From assembly GCF_018446385.1 (NCBI RefSeq), contig NC_056000.1, positions 78,254,688-78,318,687 of the forward strand: a DNA stretch of 64,000 nucleotides, written 5' to 3'. A program made the position numbers and the translations under genes. The notes below the pieces were generated by a model that saw only the letters and a list, made by a program, of their open reading frames with translations, searched no databases and was not told the DNA's origin. Below are positions 12,044 to 24,905 of this stretch, one piece after another. The DNA is from Zingiber officinale. Taxonomy: Eukaryota; Streptophyta; Magnoliopsida; Zingiberales; Zingiberaceae. The first letter of the stretch is position 1. The number at the start of each line of letters is the position of its first letter.

Positions 12044-14404
12044 TGTTGGAGTGTATACTGAAAGCCTAAGCTTTGTAAACATTCATTATGAATAAAGAAT
12101 CACATTTGGTCTAATTATCTACATTTGTTTGTAGATGTTCATTTAATTTATATTGTAGATAACATAGTATGTGGTGTCACATACAGAAGATGATGTTATC
12201 AGTACCTTATAAATTATAAACAGTAGCTCACGACCAGAATGGAAAGGAACAAACCATTAGAAGGTCGTAGTGTAATTAGGTATTAGTTTATCTTGACTAT
12301 ATAATTATACTAGTACACTCAGAGTGTAATGAGTAGGATCATTCGAGGTCGTTCCTTTTATACTGACTTTATAAAGGAACAAAGACCTCAGTTATTATGG
12401 AAGTGTGTGCTCTTAATCCTAATATAATAACAAGCACATATATTTGATATTTATTTCTTTAATTTATCAATGGGTGAGATTTAGTTCGATGAATCAATAA
12501 ACCCGATAAGTTGGGAAATGCTATCACTTATAGTATGTGTTGTTGATTATAGAAGGAAACTGTGTCCTAGAGATACTAGGTTGATAATGTCCCCAAGAGG
12601 AGCTCATAAGGATTGTCATGTTAAACCCTGCAGGTGGACTTAGTCCGACATGACGATGAGTGGTACTACTCTTGGACTTAGACATTAATTAAATGAGTTG
12701 TCGATAACTCACTTAATTAGTGGACATTCGATATCTTAAACAGGAGACTAACACACTCATAATAAGAAGGAGCCCAAAAATGTAATTTGGGATTGGTGCG
12801 GTAGTTCAATGATAGTTCTCTAGTGGAATGAATTATCGTTGATAAAATTAAGTTGTGTGTTCGGGGCGAACACGGGATGCTTAATTTTATCGGGAGACCA
12901 AAACCAATTCCTCCTCTCGGTCCCTATCGTAGCCTCTTATTTATAGAGTTCTATACCCACCTATACCCACCTTCTATACCCAGACAATAGGGGCCGACCA
13001 AGCTAGCTTGGGATCAAGCTAGGGGTGGCCGGCCCTAGCTTGAACCCAAGCTAAGTAGGGCCGGCCAAATAAATTTAAAAAAGAAATTTAATTTTAATTT
13101 TTATTATTATGTGGAAGATATATTTTAAAGAGAATTAAAATTAAAATATCACTCTTGTAAAAAATCTACAAAAGATTAAAGAAAGAGATTAGATCTCTTT
13201 CCTTATTTGTAGATTGGAGAGATGTTTTATTTTTTCTTTAAAAATTATTCACATGTTGATAAAATTAAAATTATAGAAATTTCCTTTTATCAACCATGAA
13301 GAGATTTTAAAGAGAAATTTTATTTTTTAAAATTTCCGGAAACAAATTAGGAAGTTTTAATTGTTGATTAAAACTTGTCCTCTTTTGTTATCCAATGATG
13401 GCCGACCACTTGAAATTAATTGGGGAAATTTTATTTTATTTCTCTCAATTAAATCATGTCGAAATTAAGGAAAATTTATTGTAATTAAATTTCCTAATTT
13501 GCCTAAGCCAAGGAATATAAAAGAAGGGTGAGGGTGCCTTCACAAGATACAACATCTATTATTCCTCTCCCTCTTTTGTTCCTTGGTGTGGCCGGCCAAC
13601 CTCTCCATCTCTTCCTCTTGTGGTGGCCGAACCCTACCCTTCTATTGGAGCTCTTGTGGTGGCCGGATACTACTCGGAGAAGAAGAAGAAGAAGGAGAGA
13701 AAGCTAGCATCTCTTGGAGCTTGGTTAGTATTTTGTTTTTCTTCCTTGGTGAAGCTTCCTCTTTGTTGGCCGAACCTAGCTAGGAGGAGAAGAAGGTGAT
13801 TGGTGGTTTCTCATCTCGGAAGATCGTTGCCCACACAACGTCCGAGGTTAGAAGAGGAATACGGTAGAAGATCAAGAGGTTTTTCTACAAGGTATAACTA
13901 GTAAATTTTATTTCCGCATCATGCTAGTTATTTATGGAAATAATACCAAATACAAGAGGCTTACGTTCTAGTATTTCGAATATGTTTTTTCGAAGTTGTG
14001 TTCTTTTGTTTCTTTCTTTTCCTTGTGATTTGATTGTTCTTTTTGGTTAACCTAAAGTTATTTTAGGAAATTAAATATTAGCTTTCTATTAAAGGTTTTG
14101 TCTAGTCGGTGGTGGTTGCTCCCATATCCAAGAAGGCCATGTGCCTCGCCACGTCAGTACTGGGAACCTTTTATGGAAATTAATATTTAATGGAATTAAT
14201 AACTTAAGGAGACTTGGGTCGAACGTGTTAAGTTCAGCAGAGATCCAAGTCAAAACCTAAAGAACAAATAGATTAAGTTTTGGATCAAACGTGTTAAGTT
14301 CCGCAAGCGATCCAAAATTTAATTTAAAAGAACACATGGTAGCTAGGAAAAGGTTCAGACCTTTGTACAGTGGAACCTCTAGGTTTTCCGAGTAGCAACC
14401 AACA
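12044..14404 (+). repeat. Left LTR of the Copia element
   Basis: It is 2361 bp, bounded by the inverted ends TGTTGG and CCAACA. It has GGCCGGCC-rich segments near 12990-13070 and a TATA box TATAAAAG at about 13516, followed by a CT-rich leader. It differs from the right LTR only by scattered single bases and short indels. Confidence 0.88.
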
Positions 14405-17400
14405 ATTGGTATCGAGCTAGGGTTTTGCCTCTGTGTATTTGGTATTTAGTTTAATTATGCACATGTCATACATAATTTAGGCGGGATAATAGTAGGATGT
14501 CTAACTTTGTGGATGCAGGATCCAACTATTATGGCTTTTCGTTAATTATGTGTGTGATTGGACCCTTGGACATGTCAAGGGCAATTTATATGTGTGTGCA
14601 TGATTGTATTAAAATACAGCAGGAGCTGTATTTAGTTTTATTAGGATTTTTTTTTTGATCTAGATACATGTACATTCCTTTTATGGAATATAGGATCAAA
14701 ATTGTAAAATTCTATTTATGTCGCGGATCGAATCTTGCAAAGCGTGGAACCTTCTAAGGACCAGAGGCGCAGCGGAACTAGGAGCAAGATGGATGCGACA
14801 GCTAGACCCGGAGGTGGTGGCCAAATATGGCAGCAGCTTGGGATGACAACACACGGAGGACAATTAGAGATAAAAGCCATAATAGTTGAAAATTAAAATT
14901 TCTATTTATTGCTTTTATATTGTGCTGTGTGTGCATGTTAGTTTACAAGTTTAGTAGGCTAGCATAGTTAAAATTCCTCATTTATAAATAACTAAGTGGG
15001 AGAGGGATTTTAAATAAATCCCATGGTCTCCATTACTGGTTTGTAAGTGATGCAAGCGTTGGCTCTGAGTGCCTTCCTCCATAACGGATGAGCTTGTTTG
15101 TGGATCACTAGAACAAACTTCCATTTTGGATGACTATAGGAAATTAATTAAGAGCGTGTGATCTTCCCCAACGGAAGGGGCATAATCTTATTAATGGACT
15201 TAGTGTCAAGTAATGGTATACACTTAGACACATCTAATAGTATCCTCCCCAACGGAGTCACTGCTATTATATGTGTGACCAAATGATACCAACTATTATT
15301 TTTATTTGTCAAAAAGTTAGGTTGACAAGATAATAAAATTAATGGGTTAAAACCCTCCTTTTACAAATGTTGAATTTGTATACGTCCACACTAACGTGGC
15401 ATACAAAATTCACGGTGTTATGAGGTGTTGGTTAATTTAAAATAGTATTGTTTGAGGAATCAATATTATTCTAAATTTAGAGTTCGACCAAAAGTTATTT
15501 GTGATTCTTAGGATGTCTTTCAACCCACTGTCCATCATACTTCAACAGAATAGACTTACTGGACCAAACTACATGGATTGGAAAAGAAACCTGGACATTG
15601 TTCTTACTGTTGAAAGCTATAAATTTGTCTGATTGAGCGTGCCCTGATGCACCTACTGGTGAATCTACCCAAGAGGAGATTGAATATCATAGGAAATGGG
15701 TAAAAGCAGATGAGATGGCGCGGTGTTACATTTTGGCTTCAATGTCAAATGTATTGCAACATCAGATCAAGATTTACCAACGACTATGATATTATGAACA
15801 ATCTCAAGGAACTCTTCGTCATCAGGATAGGCTAGGCAAGAAGCCATGAGAAAGATAATGACCACCATGCAAGAGGGTACTCATGAGGGATCATATCCTA
15901 AAGATGATGGCTTATCCGAACGAGATACAGATCCTTGGAGGAGAAATTGATGGGAAACCCGGATCGATATGATCCTCAAACGCTACCTAGAAGTTTTGAG
16001 CACTGAACTATAATATGAATAAGAGGCTTATTCATTAGGAACTCTTGTGAGAACTTGCGAAGGATTATTTGTCACAATGCTCATATTCACTATCGAAAAT
16101 GGTTCTACTTCTAACCGAAAGGAAAGAAGAAGAAGAAACAAGTTGGTGAAAAGAAAGTGAATAAATCTCAGTGTACGGGATTTAAAGTGGAGTGAAGCCG
16201 AAGGGCAAATGCTTCATCTGCAAGCAGACAGGGCGGACCGCCCTCGTAGGAACCAAAACAAAGGTATATCTCGCTCTAGTTGTTGAAACATGTTTAGCGG
16301 TGTTATCTACAGGTGTGTAGATACGGGAGCCATTGATCATGTCTGCAATTCCTTGCAGGGGTTCAACCCGACGACTATCTGGGGAGATTACCATCTACAT
16401 GGGTAATGCTACTAAGGTGGCAGCTGATGGGAGACGTCTACTTGTCTTTTAGTAGAAATAGAAATTTGGTTTTAAGAAATTGTCTTTATGTACTCAGTTT
16501 TAGAAAGAATTTAATTTCGGTTTCTAAACTGCTTTTAGATGGATATTCAGTTTCTTTCAGGAACGATGTAGTTATTAAAAGAAATAAAGTGATTATCTGT
16601 TCCGGTGCATTAGTTGGCAATTTGTATACTTTAAATCCAATTTCTTCCACAAAGCAAAACATGGAAATTTATAACTCATCTTCTAATTCTAATAAGAGAA
16701 AAGAACCTTGAAATGAACCAAGCATATCTTTGGCATCTAAGACTTGGTCGTATTAATTTAAGTAGGATTCGGAGGCTTATAGCCGGACTTTGAGTTCATT
16801 AGAGTTGGAAAATTTTCCAACTTGTGAATCTTGCTTAGAAGGTAAAATGACCAAGAGGCCGTTCAAGGCCAAGGGTATAGAGCCAAAGAAGTGTTAGAGT
16901 TGGTTCACTCGGATTTGTGTCTGTCCATGCAAGAGGAGGTTTTGAATATTTTGTCTCTTTCATGGACGATTATTCAAGATACGGATATATTTACCTAATG
17001 CCGCAAGTCCAAGTGCTTTGATAAGTTCAAAGAATACAAGGGTGATGTGGAGAAACGATTAGGTAAAGTATCAAGACACTACGATCGATCGTGGTGGCGA
17101 ATACCTCTTAGGAGAGTTTAGGAATTACTTATCGAGGTCGGGATTCAATCTTAATTGTCCGCACCTGGGAATGGTGTAGCAGAGCGAAGGAATAGGACTC
17201 TTATGGAGATGGTTAGATCAATGATGAGTTATTCGAATTACCAAATTCGTTTTGGATATGCTCTGAAACAAGCAGTATACGTTCTGAACTTAGTACCTTC
17301 TAAATCGGTTTCTTCTACTCCCATAGAATTGTGGAATGGGCGAAAACCCGTCTAAGACATATTCGGATATGGGGTAGTCCACTACTGAAACCAGATCTTG

Positions 17401-19255
17401 ATAAGTTAGAATCTCGTCGAAGTTCGCGTGTTTGTAGGATATCCCAAAGGAACGAAAGGTGGTTTATTTTATAGTCCTAAAGACCGGAAGGTCATTGTTA
17501 GCACCAATGCCCGTTTTAAGAAGACTATATAATGGATCACAAGCCCGATAGTAAAGTTGTTTTAGAAGAACTTAGAGGACATGTCTACTAGTACCAACAA
17601 GACAAGATGAAGTACCACAAGAGACCGCAACACGTGTCACACATGATACACAACCAGACTGCCTCGTCGTAGTGGGAGGGTTGTAAGGCGACTGAAAGAT
17701 TCATGTTTTGGGAGAGTCTTGGACTTGGTCCCGTAAACATGAACCCGATCCCTGAACATCTGACGAAGCACTCCAAGATATAGATGCGGATCTTGGCAGC
17801 AATGAATTCTGAAATAGAGTCTATGTACTCTAATAAAGTCTCGGAGCTTGAGAACCACCCGATGGTGTAAAAGCCGTTGGATGCAAGTGGATCTACAAAG
17901 GAAAAGAGGGATGACGGGAAGGTAGAAACCTTCAAAGCTAGGCTTGTTGCGAAAGGGTACACTCGGAAAGAGGGAATCGATTATGAGGAGACCTTTTCAC
18001 GGTAGCCATGCTTAAGTCTATCCAGGATACTCTTATCTATTGCTTTCATATGGATTATGAGATTTGGCAAATGGATGTCAAGACGACTTTCCTTAATGGA
18101 AGTCTTGAAGAGAACATCCATATGAAGCAACCGTAAGGTTCATTGAAAAGGCAAAGAGCATCTAGTGCAAGCTCAATCGGTCCATTTATGGATGAAGCAA
18201 GCTCAAGGTCTTGGAACATCGGTTTAATGAAGTAATCCATCATATGGATTTATTCAAAGTCCGGATGAGTCTTGTATATAAGAAGTGTAAGGAAACGTGG
18301 TGGTATTTCTTGTACTATCGAGATGATATTTTGTTAATTGGCAACAATGTCAAGTATTATCGGACGTAAGGGTATGGTTGTCAAACAATTTGATATGAAG
18401 GACTTAGGAGAATGTGCACACATTCTTGGGATCAAAGTTATAAGGGATCGTAAGAAAAGAATGTTGTGTCTATCCCAAGCTTTATATAGATACAATCCTT
18501 GCTCGTTTAGCATGCAGAATTCGAAAGGTTTCTTACCTTTTAGACATGGAGTAGCTTTATCTAAAGAGATGTCTCGAAGACATCAAAAGAGATAGAGGAC
18601 ATGAAAGCGGTTCCTTAGCGGTAGGAAGCCTAATGTATGCAATGCTATATACGAGACCCGATATTTGTATGGTCAGCAGATATCAGAGTAACCCTCGACA
18701 AGGACATTGGACTGTGTAAAGCATATATTAAAGTACCGAGAAGGACTAGGGATTATATGCTAGTATACCAAGATGATTTGCTCACATGGGTTACACGGAT
18801 TGATTTCCAATCGATAGGGATAACGATGAAGTCTACATCGGCTATGTGTTTACTTTAGGAGGTGGAGCCATTTCATGGAGGAGTGTTAAGCAATGCGTTT
18901 CGGACTCAACCATGGAAGTCGAGTATGTGGCAAGAAGCGGTATGGCTCGGGAACTTTCTAATGGACTTAGATGTGATTCTGGTTTGCCCAAAATCATCAC
19001 AATTTATTGTGATAATAGCGGTGCAGTTGCAAACTCGAAGGAACCACGAGCTCATAAGGCAAGTAAACATATAGAGCGCAAGTACCACCGATACGAGATA
19101 TTGTGAAGCGAGGAGAAGTTGTCATCGCCAAGATTGCATCACGGATAACCTGGCGATCCTTTCACTAAGGCCCTTCCGATCGGCATGTGGAGGGAATGGG
19201 AATCGGATGTATGGTAGAAGATATGGCAGCTTAGTCATTAGTATAAGTGGGAGAT
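14405..19255 (+). other. Interior of the Copia element
   Basis: This region holds the primer-binding site, a non-coding leader of about 1.1 kb, and relics of gag, protease-region, integrase, reverse transcriptase and RNase H in Copia order. Only short pieces remain open, and it is not expected to make protein. Confidence 0.8.
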
Positions 19256-21629
19256 TGTTGAGTGTATCTGAAAGCCTAAGCTTTGTAAACATTCATTATG
19301 AATAAAGAATCACATTTCGTCTAATTATCTACATTTGTTTGTAGTTGTTCATTTAATTTATATTGTAGATAACATAGTATGTGGTGTCACATACTGAAGA
19401 TGATGTTATCAGTACTTATAAATTATAAACAGTCACGACCGGAATGGAAAGAACAAACCATTAGAAGGTCGAGTGTAATTAGGTATTAGTTTATCTTGAC
19501 TATATAATTACACTAGTACACTCGAGTGTAATGAGTAGGATCATTCGAGGTCGTTCCTTTTATACCGACTTTATAAAGGAACAAAGACCTCGATTATTAT
19601 GGAAGTGTGTGCTCTTAATCCTAATATAATAACAAGCACATATATTTGATATTTATTTCTTTAATTTATCAATGGGTGAGATTTAGTTCGATGAATCAAT
19701 AAACCCGATAAGTTGGGAAATGATATCACTTATAGTGTGTGTTGTTGATTATAGAAGGAAACTGTGTCCTAGAGATACTAGGTTGATAATGTCCCCAAGA
19801 GGAGCTCATAAGGATTGTCATGTTAAACCCTGCAGGTGGACTTAGTCCGACATGACGATAAGGTTGAGTGGTACTACTCTTGGACTAAGATATTAATTAA
19901 ATGAGTTGTCAGTAACTCACTTAATTAGTGGACATTCGATATCTTAAACACAGGGAGACTAACACACTCATAATAAGAAGGAGCCCAAAATGTAATTTGG
20001 GATTGGTGCGGTAGTTGAATGATAGTTCTCTAGTGGAATGAATTATCGTTGATAAAATTAAGTTGTGTGTTCGGGGCGAACACGGGATGCTTAATTTTAT
20101 CGGGAGACCAAAACCAATTCCTCCTCTCGGTCCCTATCGTAGCCTCTTATTTATAGAGTTCTATACCCACCTATACCCACCTTCTATACCCACCCAATAG
20201 GGGCCGGCCAAGCTAGCTTGGGAAACACCTAGGTATGAGATTGGGTGGCCGGCCCTAGCTTGAACCCAAGCTAAGTAGGGCCGGCCAAATAAATTTAAAA
20301 AAGAAATTTAATTTTAATTTTTATTATTATGTGGAAGATATATTTTAAAGAGAATTAAAATTAAAATATCACTCTTGTAAAAAATCTACAAAAGATTAAA
20401 GAAAGAGATTAGATCTCTTTCCTTATTTGTAGATTGGAGAGATGTTTTATTTTTTCTTTAAAAATTATTCACATGTTGATAAAATTAAAATTATAGAAAT
20501 TTCCTTTTATCAACCATGAAGAGATTTTAAAGAGAAATTTTATTTTTTAAAATTTCCGGAAACAAATTAGGAAGTTTTAATTGTTGATTAAAACTTGTCC
20601 TCTTTTGTTATCCAATGATGGCCGGCCACTTGAAATTAATTGGGGAAATTTTATTTTATTTCTCTCAATTAAATCATGTCAAGGAAATTAAGGAAAATTT
20701 ATTGTAATTAAATTTCCTAATTTGCCTAGGCCAAGGAATATAAAAGAAGGGGTGAGGGTGCCTTCACAAGATACAACATCTATTATTCCTCTCCCTCTTT
20801 TGTTCCTTGGTGTGGCCGACCAACCTCCATCTCTTCCTCTTGTGGTGGCCGAACCCTCCCTTTTGGAGCTCTTGTGGTGGCCGGATACTACTCGGAGAAG
20901 AAGAAGAAGAAGGAGAAAGCTAGCATCTCTTGGAGCTTGGTTAGTATTTTGTTTTTCTTCCTTGGTGAAGCTTCCTCTTTGTTGGCGAACCTAGCTAGGA
21001 AGAAGAAGGTGATTGGTGGTTTCTCATCTCGGAAGATCGTTGCCACACAACGTCCGAGGTTAGAAGAGGAATACGTAGAAGATCAAGAGGTTTTTCTACA
21101 AGGTATAACTAGTAAATTTTATTTCCGCATCATGCTAGTTATTTATGGAAATAATACCAAATACAAGAGGCTTACGTTCTAGTATTTCGAATATGTTTTT
21201 TCGAAGTTGTGTTCTTTTGTTTCTTTCTTTTCCTTGTGATTTGATTGTTCTTTTTTGTTAACCTAAAGTTATTTTAGGAAATTAAATATTAGCTTTCTAT
21301 TAAAGGTTTTGTCTAGTCGGTGGTGGTTGCTCCCATATCCAAGAAGGCCATGTGCCTCGCCACGTCAGTACTGGGAACCTTTTATGGAAATTAATATTTA
21401 ATGGAATTAATAACTTAAGGAGACTTGGGTCGAACGTGTTAAGTTCCGCAGGAGATCCAAGTCAAAACCTAAAAGAACAAATAGATTAAGTTTTGGATCA
21501 AACGTGTTAAGTTCCGCAGGCGATCCAAAATTTAATTTAAAAGAACACATGGTAGCTAGGAAAAGGTTCAGACCTTTGTACAAATTTTTGTACAGTGGAA
21601 CCTCTAGGTTTTCCGAGTAGCAACCAACA
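19256..21629 (+). repeat. Right LTR of the Copia element
   Basis: It is 2374 bp and collinear with the left LTR. The matching TATA box is at about 20739. It ends CAACCAACA, followed at once by the second half of the older LTR. Confidence 0.88.
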
Positions 21630-22433
21630 GGTCAAAGTCAAGATGGTCAGCCCAATGGTCTTGCCGATCGGAGAGGTCACTCGCCGATCGGTCAGGATAG
21701 CGCCCAGGCCGGCGCGAAGATAACTCAAGCGTAGGTCGGGTTTCCGATGCTCAGGGGTTCTCGTATAAAAAAGCCGATGCGTCGAGCGGCCTGTCCGCTC
21801 GACCGAACTACCGAACAATCAAGGCTGCATGCTCGTCTGAGTCTATGACCGAGTGGCTTGCTTGCTCGGCCCAGTACGTTTTTCACTCCTGGATGCCAAG
21901 GAGATCGACCGGCCCTCCTGCTCGGCCTAGTAACGGACAAGAAACACAGAAAAGGACAAAATGGACAGCTGGCAATATCCTTCTCGAGACATGCGCCACC
22001 GACAGACAGCATGGTCGACGACCGGACCGGACAGAAGATCGTACGGTGGAAATTTTCAATGTCATGTCAGAGATATATTCGGACGGTTGCGGTATGGTGT
22101 CAGACACACTTTTCTGACACGTCCATTTCGAGGTATACTTGGGGAAGCGTGCACGCCTCGACGAGCGTGCACGCGCCTCCCCGGGATCCTATATATGGAC
22201 CCCTAGACTTCGACAGAGGTATGCGATATTCTTCACTGTAGGTACAGTCTCGTTACTCTGCTTCATCTCACCATTGTCTGACTTGAGCGTCGGATGGTCG
22301 TCGCCGGGAACTCCTTCCCGACTCGGCTTTATTGTAGGTTCACCGGAGGTCCACATCACCTCAGAGCTCACCCAAAGACAGCAACGAGCGCCACGTCCCC
22401 AATATCCATCGACTCGTCTCTCGGTCAGGATCA
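21630..22433 (+). mobile_element. Right fragment of the Ty3-type solo LTR
   Basis: This continues the LTR broken at 12043. It shares with 55340-56216 the landmarks CCGATGCTC, GATCGTACGGTGGAA, GGGGAAGCGTGCACG, CCTCCCCGGG, a TATA-like TATATATGG or TATATAAGG, TGTCTGACTTGAGCG and GTCGCCGGGAA, ending GGATCA. Only one LTR and no interior are present, so this is a solo LTR. Flanks at 11984-11988 and 22434-22438 do not match, so no target-site duplication remains. Confidence 0.75.
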
Positions 22434-22488
22434 CCTTTCATTGTCGTGGTTGTTTAAATTCGTTATGTCATTGCCAATGTCGTTCTAG

Positions 22489-22839
22489 ATCTTGGCTCCC
22501 CATTCTGGGGAATGGTTTTCATTCTTGCATCAACTAATCTTCTGATCACAACAAGAATTGCTGTGTTTCGAATTGCAGCTGGTTGCTTTCTTCTCGCACT
22601 AGTTGTTGTATTATTGGTTGCACAAAACGTAAGGATTGATTGTTAACTCGAAGAATTAATTTTTCTTACTCTATTCTTATATGCTGTGTTTCTGTATTAA
22701 CGATATCCAGTGGTTACTCCGAGGGCTCTGCATAGGTGTGTATTGAAAATCTAGTTACTCGACTAATCCAAAGTTGAATGAGCCTTTGAATTTGAATTGA
22801 TTCGCTCCTGTTTTGTCTTGGTTTTATCATATTTCTTAC
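22489..22839 (+). pseudogene. M50B-like gene, exon block 2
   Basis: Exon 22489-22628 sits between a TTCTAG acceptor and a GTAAGG donor and encodes one and a half hydrophobic helices. The 25-bp micro-exon 22711-22735 (WLLRGLCIG) has canonical borders. The next coding piece starts at 22821 in the right phase (FIIFL) but follows TTG rather than AG. It stops at 22839, where an LTR element begins. Confidence 0.78.
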
Positions 22840-24005
22840 TGATACAGTGCATAACGGTGAGATCCGATAAGGATTGGGCCGCAGAAGTTAAAGAAACGTG
22901 ATAGTCAGAAGTCAAGGGGACGTGACAGTCAAAAGTCAAGGGGACGTGGCAGTCAGAAGTCAAGGGGACGTGACAGTCAGAAGTTAAGAGAACGTGACGG
23001 TGAGAAGTCAAGGGGACGTGACAGTGAGAAGTCAAGGGGGTGTGGCAGTCTGAAGTCAAGAGGGCGTGACAGTCAGAAGTCAAGGAGGCGTGACAATCAG
23101 AAGTCAAGGGAACGTGACAGTCAACAGTTATGGAAAAAAGAAGCAAGACTGGGTGACGACTTCAGCAACCTGATTCTCGATCGGGTTCTCACAAACCGGA
23201 ACTCCAGATCTAAGACACCTGGGTAAATAGTCAAGGTGATACCTGACCTAGCCTTGACAGGTTGGACTCTCATGGCCTGGTTGTACTTAGGCCTAGTGCT
23301 CCCAGTAAGCTAAACTCCCGGTCAGCTAACTCCTGGTCAGTTCTTGGGCGATCTCTCTAAGGCTCTCGGACCCCCACGGTTTAGGCCAGATGTTATACCC
23401 GACTGATCATCCTGAGTTACCCTATTCATGCCCGGTCGAGACAGGAGGCGCTACATGACAACAAGGACAGGAAATCGTAACCGCCTGTCAGAGAATAACT
23501 GCTAAGTGTCAGGAAATATTCCAATGGTCTGTAGGTGCTTGCGAATGGAACTTTCCTTCAGTCTATAAGAGGATGTCACGCGTCCTCTATCACCCGACAA
23601 GTCCTGACACTCGACATTCTTTGGCATCAGCCAGACTTTAAAAGGTACGCACTGTCATATAAAAAGGGAGGTCCTCTCCCTCACGCTGGTACGCACTCTT
23701 GCACATTTGTATTTGTCTTCTACTTTCTTTCTCCTTCGTACACTGTTCTTCTGGGAAAAAAGTACCTGACTTGATCGTCGGAGGGTCTGCTCCGGGTACT
23801 TTTTTCCTGATTTCTGACCTCTAACGCCCGTGTGTTTGTCTGAGTGTGCACAGACCTCAAGTACCATCAGCTAAACATCGTTATCCATCAGCACCACGTG
23901 GGAGTCCATCTTCGGAAGCACATACGTGAAAAGTGTTTCCGTCATCTCTTCGTCAACGCCAGTAACAACTCACCCGACCTTCATCTGACTCAGATTCCGG
24001 ACAGG
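22840..24005 (+). repeat. Left LTR of the non-autonomous element
   Basis: It is collinear with the three right-LTR pieces, including GGTGATACCTGACCT, CCATCAGCACCAC and CGTCAACGCC. It contains about ten copies of a 24-bp unit (ACGTGACAGTCAGAAGTCAAG) at about 22890-23130; the right LTR has fewer copies (about 26756-26915). A usual primer-binding site does not follow it, because the 24-bp interior array begins at once. Confidence 0.75.
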
Positions 24006-24890
24006 TCTCTAGATCCATTCATGGTCAGATCTCCAGAGTCATGCTTGGTCAGACCTCCAGATCCCTCCCTGGTCAGGTCTCCAGATCCATGTAGGGATGG
24101 CAATGGGTCGGGTTCAGGTCGGATTCTATATCCTCCGTACCCATACCCATCGGGTATAGGATATCCAATGGGTATACCCATACTCATTAAAGGACCGAAT
24201 ATATTCTATACGTGTAATTTTTCTTCTTTCTATCGAGCTATTATCATCCAACAAAAACATATTAAAAAATATATATATATAATTAAAAAAATAGATTAAA
24301 CATCTATATAGGCCTACTAATATCAACAAAAAATAGTAAGTTGATTTTAGAAAAAGAAAATTTTCTTTAATATATGTATATATATTATTTAATCGGGTAT
24401 TCGGGTCGGGTATCGGGTATTGATAGTCCCTCCATACCCTCCTCCATTCGGGTCGGATGTCGGATCCTCCATCGGGTTCGGGTGGAATTGTCATCCCTAG
24501 ATCCATGCCTGGTCAGACCTCTAGAGTCATGCATGGTCAGACCTCCAAATTCATTCCTGGTCAGGTCTCTAGATCCATCCCTGGTCAGACCTCCAAATCC
24601 ATTCTTTGTCTGGTCTCCAGATCCATTCCTAGTCAGGTCTCCAGAGTCATGCCTAGTCAAACCTCCAGATCCATGCCTGGTCAAACCTCCAAATCCCTCC
24701 CTAGTCAAGTCTTCGGATCCATTCCTGGGCAGACCTCCAGATCCATTCTTGGTCAGGTCTCCAGATTCATTCCTGGACAGGCCCCCATATCCATTTCTGG
24801 TTAGGTCTCCAGATCCATTCCTGGACAGACCCCCAGATCCATTCCTGGTCAGGTCTCCAGATCAAGTCCTGGGCAGGCCCCTTGATTGCT
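24006..24890 (+). repeat. 24-bp tandem array, split by a MITE
   Basis: Degenerate copies of a 24-bp unit (TCCAGATCCATTCCTGGTCA core) run from about 24006 to 24091 and from 24500 to 24890. Because 24 is a multiple of three, all frames stay open and give meaningless eight-residue repeats on both strands. Confidence 0.8.
24092..24499. mobile_element. hAT-type MITE with 8-bp TSD
   Basis: It is 408 bp with terminal inverted repeats TAGGGATGGCAAT and ATTGtCATCCCTA, flanked by perfect 8-bp direct repeats GATCCATG (24084-24091 and 24500-24507). An 8-bp duplication is the hAT hallmark. The interior is AT-rich with CGGGT-rich ends and has no coding capacity. It landed in the 24-bp array of the host LTR element, so it is younger than that element. 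Confidence 0.85.
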
Positions 24891-24905
24891 TCCTGATCAG
24901 CCTCA

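Larger units (their letters stand above)
12044..21629 (+). mobile_element. Copia LTR retrotransposon, 9.6 kb, broken
   Basis: Two long direct LTRs (12044-14404 and 19256-21629) begin TGTTG and end CAACA. A primer-binding site like the initiator-Met tRNA complement (TTGGTATCGAGC) follows the left LTR at 14406, and a purine-rich tract (AGTGGGAGA) precedes the right LTR. Parts recognisable in order are gag (PNYMDWKRNLDIVL, near 15570), GAG-pre-integrase (about 16400-16710), integrase (NGVAERRNRTLMEMVRSMM, near 17165), reverse transcriptase (about 17850-18860) and RNase H (DNSGAVANSK, near 19010). This order is Copia. The interior is heavily broken, with well over ten breaks, yet the LTRs are nearly identical by eye, so this copy was probably already defective when it inserted fairly recently. 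It sits inside the solo LTR. No target-site duplication is visible. Confidence 0.9.

Noticed and set aside
20722-21182. Open frames in the right Copia LTR (RRRRRRRR-rich)
   Set aside because: They lie in LTR leader sequence with GAAGAA repeats and match no protein family.
22763-23146. Open minus-strand frame of DCHVPLTS repeats
   Set aside because: It arises from a 24-bp tandem array in an LTR, where any stop-free unit gives an open frame; no protein is implied.
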